Positions 14,739-17,710 of a stretch of DNA of 17,710 nt are shown one piece after another. The stretch is taken from contig CP070688.1 in NCBI GenBank assembly GCA_020353135.1, positions 3,072,208 to 3,089,917 of the forward strand, in the 5' to 3' direction. Both the position numbers and the translations under genes were made by a program. Origin of the DNA: Chloroflexota bacterium (GTDB lineage: Bacteria; Chloroflexota; Anaerolineae; Promineifilales; Promineifilaceae). The notes under the pieces were generated by a model. That model saw only the letters and a list, made by a program, of their open reading frames with translations. It did no database searches and was not told where the DNA came from. Each line of letters begins with the position of its first letter. The stretch's first letter is position 1.

Positions 14739-15893
14739 CTATTTGCGGAACAGCTCCCGGACCAGGATATTGCGCTGGATCTGGCTGGTGCCTTCGTAGA
14801 TCTGGTAGATCTTGGCGTCGCGCATCAATTTCTCCACCGGGTATTCAGACATATAGCCGTAGCCGCCGAACACCTGGACGGCGTCGGTGGTGACTTTCAT
14901 GGCCGTATCGGCGGCGAAAGCCTTGGCGTAGGCCGCTGCGGTTGTATTGCGCTCGCCGGCGTCAATGGCCCAGGCCGACTTCCAGACCAGCAATCGGGAC
15001 GCTTCGACCTCAATGGCCATGTCGGCGATCATGTGGCCGATTATTTGATGCTGCCACAAGGGCTTACCCCAGGTAGTGCGCTCCTTGGCGTACTTGACGC
15101 ATTCGTCCAAAGCGCGCTGGGCCACGCCGACGGCCCCGGCGGCCGTGCCCGGCCGGCTGCGGTCGAAGACCTTCATGGCGATCATGAAGCCAACCCCCTC
15201 CTCGCCCAGAATATTTGCGGCCGGCACCTTGACGTCCTCGAAGACGACCTCGGCCGTATCTGATGCGTGCTGGCCCATTTTGTCAAAGGGCTTGCCGACG
15301 CTTACGCCTTCCCAATCGCGATCGACGATGAAACAACTCATGCCGTTATACCGTTGGGAAGGATCGGTGTAGGCGAAGACCGTGTAATAATTGGCCACCG
15401 TGCCGCCGGTTATGAACATCTTGCGGCCGTTCAGTATATAGTCGTCGCCGACTTTTTTGGCCGTCGTCTTGATCCCGGCCACATCAGAGCCGGCCTCGGG
15501 TTCGGTGGCGCAGTAGCCGGCCATCTCTCCGTCGGCCATGCGGCCGCCGTAAGCCTTTTTCTGTTCCTCGTTGCCGGCCACAAGAATAGGCGCGATGGCC
15601 AGGCCATTGACGGCGATGGCCGTGCTGATGCCCGAACAGCCCCAGGACAACTCCTCGCCGACCAGGACTTCCTCGAACAGGCTGAGACCAAGGCCGCCGT
15701 ACTCTTCCGGCACGCTCATGGCTGTCAGCCCGATTTCCTGGGCCTTCTTAACCACCGGCCAGGGAAATTCGTGGCTTTTATCATAGTGCTCGGCCACCGG
15801 CGCAATCTCGTTGCGGGCGAATTCGCGGGCCAAATCTTGAATCATCTTTTGTTCTTCTGTCAGCTTGAAGCTGACGGCGCCATTGTTGCTCAT
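14739..15893 (-). CDS. Acyl-CoA dehydrogenase
   Basis: FAD enzyme that oxidises acyl-CoA to trans-2-enoyl-CoA, the first oxidative step of beta-oxidation, passing electrons to ETF. I chose the ATG at 15893 (384 residues) because AGGAG sits 7 bases upstream; the ATG at 15899 would be almost touching that site. The flavin and substrate signature YCATEPEAGSDVAG is at about 127-140, and the second family signature QVFGGYGYMSEYPVEKLMRD at about 340-359. The probable catalytic base is Glu367 in IYEGTSQIQR, the position used by short- and medium-chain enzymes. Length and motifs are complete. It lies 96 bases downstream of an acyl-CoA synthetase on the same strand, which fits a shared fatty-acid degradation role. 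Chain length cannot be read from sequence. Confidence 0.95.
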   Translation of the reverse strand: MSNNGAVSFKLTEEQKMIQDLAREFARNEIAPVAEHYDKSHEFPWPVVKKAQEIGLTAMSVPEEYGGLGLSLFEEVLVGEELSWGCSGISTAIAVNGLAIAPILVAGNEEQKKAYGGRMADGEMAGYCATEPEAGSDVAGIKTTAKKVGDDYILNGRKMFITGGTVANYYTVFAYTDPSQRYNGMSCFIVDRDWEGVSVGKPFDKMGQHASDTAEVVFEDVKVPAANILGEEGVGFMIAMKVFDRSRPGTAAGAVGVAQRALDECVKYAKERTTWGKPLWQHQIIGHMIADMAIEVEASRLLVWKSAWAIDAGERNTTAAAYAKAFAADTAMKVTTDAVQVFGGYGYMSEYPVEKLMRDAKIYQIYEGTSQIQRNILVRELFRK

Positions 15894-15920
15894 AGTCATG
15901 CTCCTCGTACCGTTCTAAAT

Positions 15921-15950
15921 GGCCGGCTCCCGCCAACACCATCGCCGGCC
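15921..15950. other. Inverted repeat between synthetase and dehydrogenase genes
   Basis: GGCCGGC (15921-15927) and GCCGGCC (15944-15950) flank a 16-base loop in the 96-base gap. A smaller stem, GGACG/CGTCC, lies at 15971-15986 just past the synthetase stop. Either could tune the relative expression of the two genes, but GGCCGG words are so common in this DNA that chance pairing is quite possible. Confidence 0.3.
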
Positions 15951-15989
15951 GGAAAATCAATGACCCAGAAGGACGTTGACTCGTCCATC

Positions 15990-17537
15990 CTAGGCGCGTA
16001 GCTCAATCTTTAGGATCTTGCCCGTCGCGTTCATGGGTAGCGTGTCGCGGAATTCGATCAGGCGCGGGTATTTGTAGTCGGCCATGTTTTCTTTGGACCA
16101 GGCGACAAGCTCTGCTTCGTCCATTTCTGCTCCCTCTACGGGTACGATGAAGGCTTTAATCTCCTCGCCATAGCGTTCGTCGGGCACGCCGATGACGGCC
16201 GCCAGGCTCACCTGGGGATGGCTCACTAGGACTTCTTCCACCTCGCGCGGGTAGACGTTGAAGCCACCGCGAATGACCATGTCCTTGACCCGATCGACGA
16301 TATAGTAGTAACCATCCTCGTCCACGCGGCCGATATCGCCGGTATGGAACCAGCCGCCTCGCGTGGCATCGGCCGTGGCCTCGGGCCGGCCGTAGTAACC
16401 CTTCATGACATTGTGACCGCGGATCACGATTTCGCCCAACTCGCCCTGGGGCACGTCGTTATCCATTTCATCGACGATCTTCATTTCTATACCCCAGACG
16501 GGCAGCCCAACCGAACCAGGTTTCCGTTGGCGATCGAGACGGTTGAAGCTAGCCACCGGACTGGTTTCCGACAGGCCGTAACCTTCCTGGATCTTCACCT
16601 TGAATTTCTCTTCGAAGGCCTTCATGACCTCAACTGGCATGGCTGCGCCGCCCGATGCGCACAAACGCAGATTCTCCGCGATATGAGCCAGGTCATATTT
16701 ATCGGCCGCCGGATAGTTCAGGAGCGCCCAATACATGGTCGGTACCCCGGCGAATACGGTCACGTTGTCGCGCTGCATTATGGCCAGGGCGGCATCGGGA
16801 TCGAAACGAGGCAAGAGCGAGATGGTTGCGGCCGTGTAGAAGCCGGAGTTCATTTGAACTGTCTGGCCGAAGGAGTGGAAGAGAGGCAATACAACCAGGT
16901 GCACGTCATTATCAGTCTCGCCAAATAAGGTGTCGGCCAGGCGAGCGTTCATAACCATGTTGCTATGGGTGAGCTCGGCGCCCTTGGGTTGGCCGGTTGT
17001 GCCACTGGTGTAGAGGATGACGGCCGTGTCCTCGGGGTTGGTTTGCACCGTGTCAAAGACCGGACCTTGCTTGGCCATGAGCATACCCAGGGTTGATGTC
17101 CCTTCGATGGGCGAAGCGGCCGCCGGATCGGCGGTCATGATGAAGAAATGCTGGCAGCTGTCCACCTCCTTGAAGCCCGCGTGACCCATAACTCCCATAG
17201 GTAGCTGCTCGGTACCCTCGAAGCAGAAATAAGCCTTGGCATTCGAATCACGCAGATGGTAAGCGATCTCGCGCCCTTTTAGCAGCACATTGAGCGGCAC
17301 GACGACGGCGCCGGCCTTGAGAATGCCATAATAGACAATAGGGAAGTAAGGCAGATTTGGGCAGCTCAAGGCCACCTTGTCGCCTTTCCGGATACCCAGC
17401 TCGACCAAGCCAGCGGCGACCTGGTTGGCGGCCGCATTCAAGGCCTTATAAGGTAGTTTCATTTCATTGAAGATAACTGCCAATCTATCCGGATGATCGC
17501 GGGTGGTGTCTTCCAACAGTGTTGCCAGGTTTAGCAT
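15990..17537 (-). CDS. Long-chain acyl-CoA synthetase (AMP-forming, ANL superfamily)
   Basis: Activates a carboxylic acid, most likely a fatty acid, to its CoA thioester through an acyl-AMP intermediate. The 515 residues are complete. The phosphate-binding loop YTSGTTGQPKG is at 176-186, the ATP motif YGLSET at 320-325, TGD at 399-401, the hinge DRVKDMVIRGGFNVYPREVE at 415-434, and the catalytic lysine at Lys507 in NATGKILK. The ATG at 17537 has a perfect AGGAGG (17552-17547) 9 bases upstream. The acyl-CoA dehydrogenase follows on the same strand and would use its product. A hairpin plus T-run at 17571-17597 lies directly upstream, leaving no room for a normal promoter below it. Exact substrate is unknown; aromatic or branched acids cannot be excluded. 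Confidence 0.94.
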   Translation of the reverse strand: MLNLATLLEDTTRDHPDRLAVIFNEMKLPYKALNAAANQVAAGLVELGIRKGDKVALSCPNLPYFPIVYYGILKAGAVVVPLNVLLKGREIAYHLRDSNAKAYFCFEGTEQLPMGVMGHAGFKEVDSCQHFFIMTADPAAASPIEGTSTLGMLMAKQGPVFDTVQTNPEDTAVILYTSGTTGQPKGAELTHSNMVMNARLADTLFGETDNDVHLVVLPLFHSFGQTVQMNSGFYTAATISLLPRFDPDAALAIMQRDNVTVFAGVPTMYWALLNYPAADKYDLAHIAENLRLCASGGAAMPVEVMKAFEEKFKVKIQEGYGLSETSPVASFNRLDRQRKPGSVGLPVWGIEMKIVDEMDNDVPQGELGEIVIRGHNVMKGYYGRPEATADATRGGWFHTGDIGRVDEDGYYYIVDRVKDMVIRGGFNVYPREVEEVLVSHPQVSLAAVIGVPDERYGEEIKAFIVPVEGAEMDEAELVAWSKENMADYKYPRLIEFRDTLPMNATGKILKIELRA

Positions 17538-17570
17538 TGTCGCATTCCTCCTAACTTGAACGCAGCATTG

Positions 17571-17597
17571 ACAAAAACGATCGCGGCGACGCGATCG
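17571..17597 (-). terminator. Intrinsic terminator or attenuator ahead of the acyl-CoA synthetase gene
   Basis: CGATCGCG (17578-17585) and CGCGATCG (17590-17597) form a perfect 8-bp stem with a 4-base loop. Read on the minus strand it is followed by five T (17577-17573). The structure ends the transcript of a gene upstream or works as an attenuator for the synthetase, whose ribosome site begins only 18 bases later. Confidence 0.7.
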
Positions 17598-17637
17598 GAC
17601 ATCTACGGACGTTATGTCCGGTCGGACGTTATGTCTG
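17596..17637. repeat. Tandem near-identical 17-base repeat with internal inverted repeats
   Basis: GGACGTTATGTCCGGTC and GGACGTTATGTCTGGTT lie head to tail at 17607-17640, followed by a more diverged third copy. Within them GTCCG and CGGAC pair around a 2-base centre (17616-17627), and CGGACAT (17596-17602) pairs with ATGTCCG (17614-17620). This could be a regulator binding site or a local duplication. Confidence 0.5.
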
Positions 17638-17709
17638 GTTCGACTCTGTGTCTGGAACTTCCCCTCCTTTGCCTGCGGCGGCCGGATTCTCAGGTGTCTC
17701 GGTTAATGG
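17629..17709 (-). CDS. C-terminal tail of a probable upstream minus-strand gene
   Basis: One minus-strand frame is open from the window edge to a TAA at 17631-17629 (26 residues), while the other two frames stop almost at once. The peptide is rich in Pro, Glu, Thr and Gly (for example PENPAAAGKGGEVPD), as expected of a disordered protein tail. A hairpin with T-run 32 bases after the stop fits a gene end here. No domain is visible, so the identity is unknown and the call is tentative. Confidence 0.4.
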   Translation of the reverse strand, partial: PLTETPENPAAAGKGGEVPDTESNQT

Positions 17710-17710
17710 T

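Noticed and set aside
15267..16001. 244-codon plus-strand open frame across the acyl-CoA dehydrogenase gene
   Set aside because: Antisense shadow of a motif-complete dehydrogenase; it also runs through the hairpins of the intergenic gap with no ribosome site.
16344..16928. 194-codon plus-strand open frame inside the acyl-CoA synthetase gene
   Set aside because: Antisense to conserved ANL motifs; no recognisable protein pattern.
1..17710. c-di-AMP (ydaO-type) riboswitch, CRISPR array, tRNA, insertion sequence or phage genes
   Set aside because: No intergenic gap is long enough for or shows the fold of a large riboswitch; there are no regularly spaced repeats, cloverleaf, transposase or integrase sequences.

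Overview
The window looks like chromosomal DNA from a Chloroflexota bacterium, probably of the Anaerolineae/Ardenticatenia group. This is an inference. It rests on the very high frequency of GGCC/GGCCGG words, a 348-residue two-helix protein of a type I associate with this phylum, a MoeA fused to a molybdate-binding-like domain, a DUF92 membrane protein, and the mix of ATG, GTG and TTG starts. No plasmid, phage, transposon, CRISPR, rRNA or tRNA signal was seen.

Layout. Positions 1-1038 (+) hold a 5'-truncated dGTPase-like HD hydrolase, followed by a degenerate heptamer repeat. Positions 1169-2215 (-) hold an unnamed two-helix membrane protein with a very clear intrinsic terminator. Positions 2496-8470 (+) hold a four-gene cluster, TPR protein > cdaA > cdaR (YbbR) > der, which starts at an extended -10 promoter and ends with a 4-bp stop/start overlap. 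Convergent to it, 8485-9780 (-) is a lipoprotein with an esterase fold whose nucleophile position is Asp. Divergent from that, 9926-11239 (+) is mtaB. Positions 11288-14521 (-) form a likely operon: small membrane protein > DUF92 protein > MoeA-PBP fusion. Positions 14739-17537 (-) form a lipid-activation pair, acyl-CoA synthetase > acyl-CoA dehydrogenase, closed by a strong hairpin. The last 80 bases probably carry the tail of one more minus-strand gene followed by a terminator.

How the genes work together. CdaA makes c-di-AMP at the membrane and CdaR is its usual membrane-anchored regulator. Here they sit with a TPR scaffold and the ribosome-assembly GTPase Der, not with glmM as in Firmicutes. 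The synthetase and dehydrogenase would catalyse activation and the first oxidation step of fatty-acid beta-oxidation. The rest are housekeeping genes for nucleotide, tRNA and cofactor metabolism.

I do not see a convincing wholly new system. The best leads are the Ser-to-Asp esterase, the c-di-AMP/TPR/Der cluster with substitutions in conserved nucleotide-site motifs, the unnamed 348-residue protein, and the structured leader ahead of the acyl-CoA synthetase.
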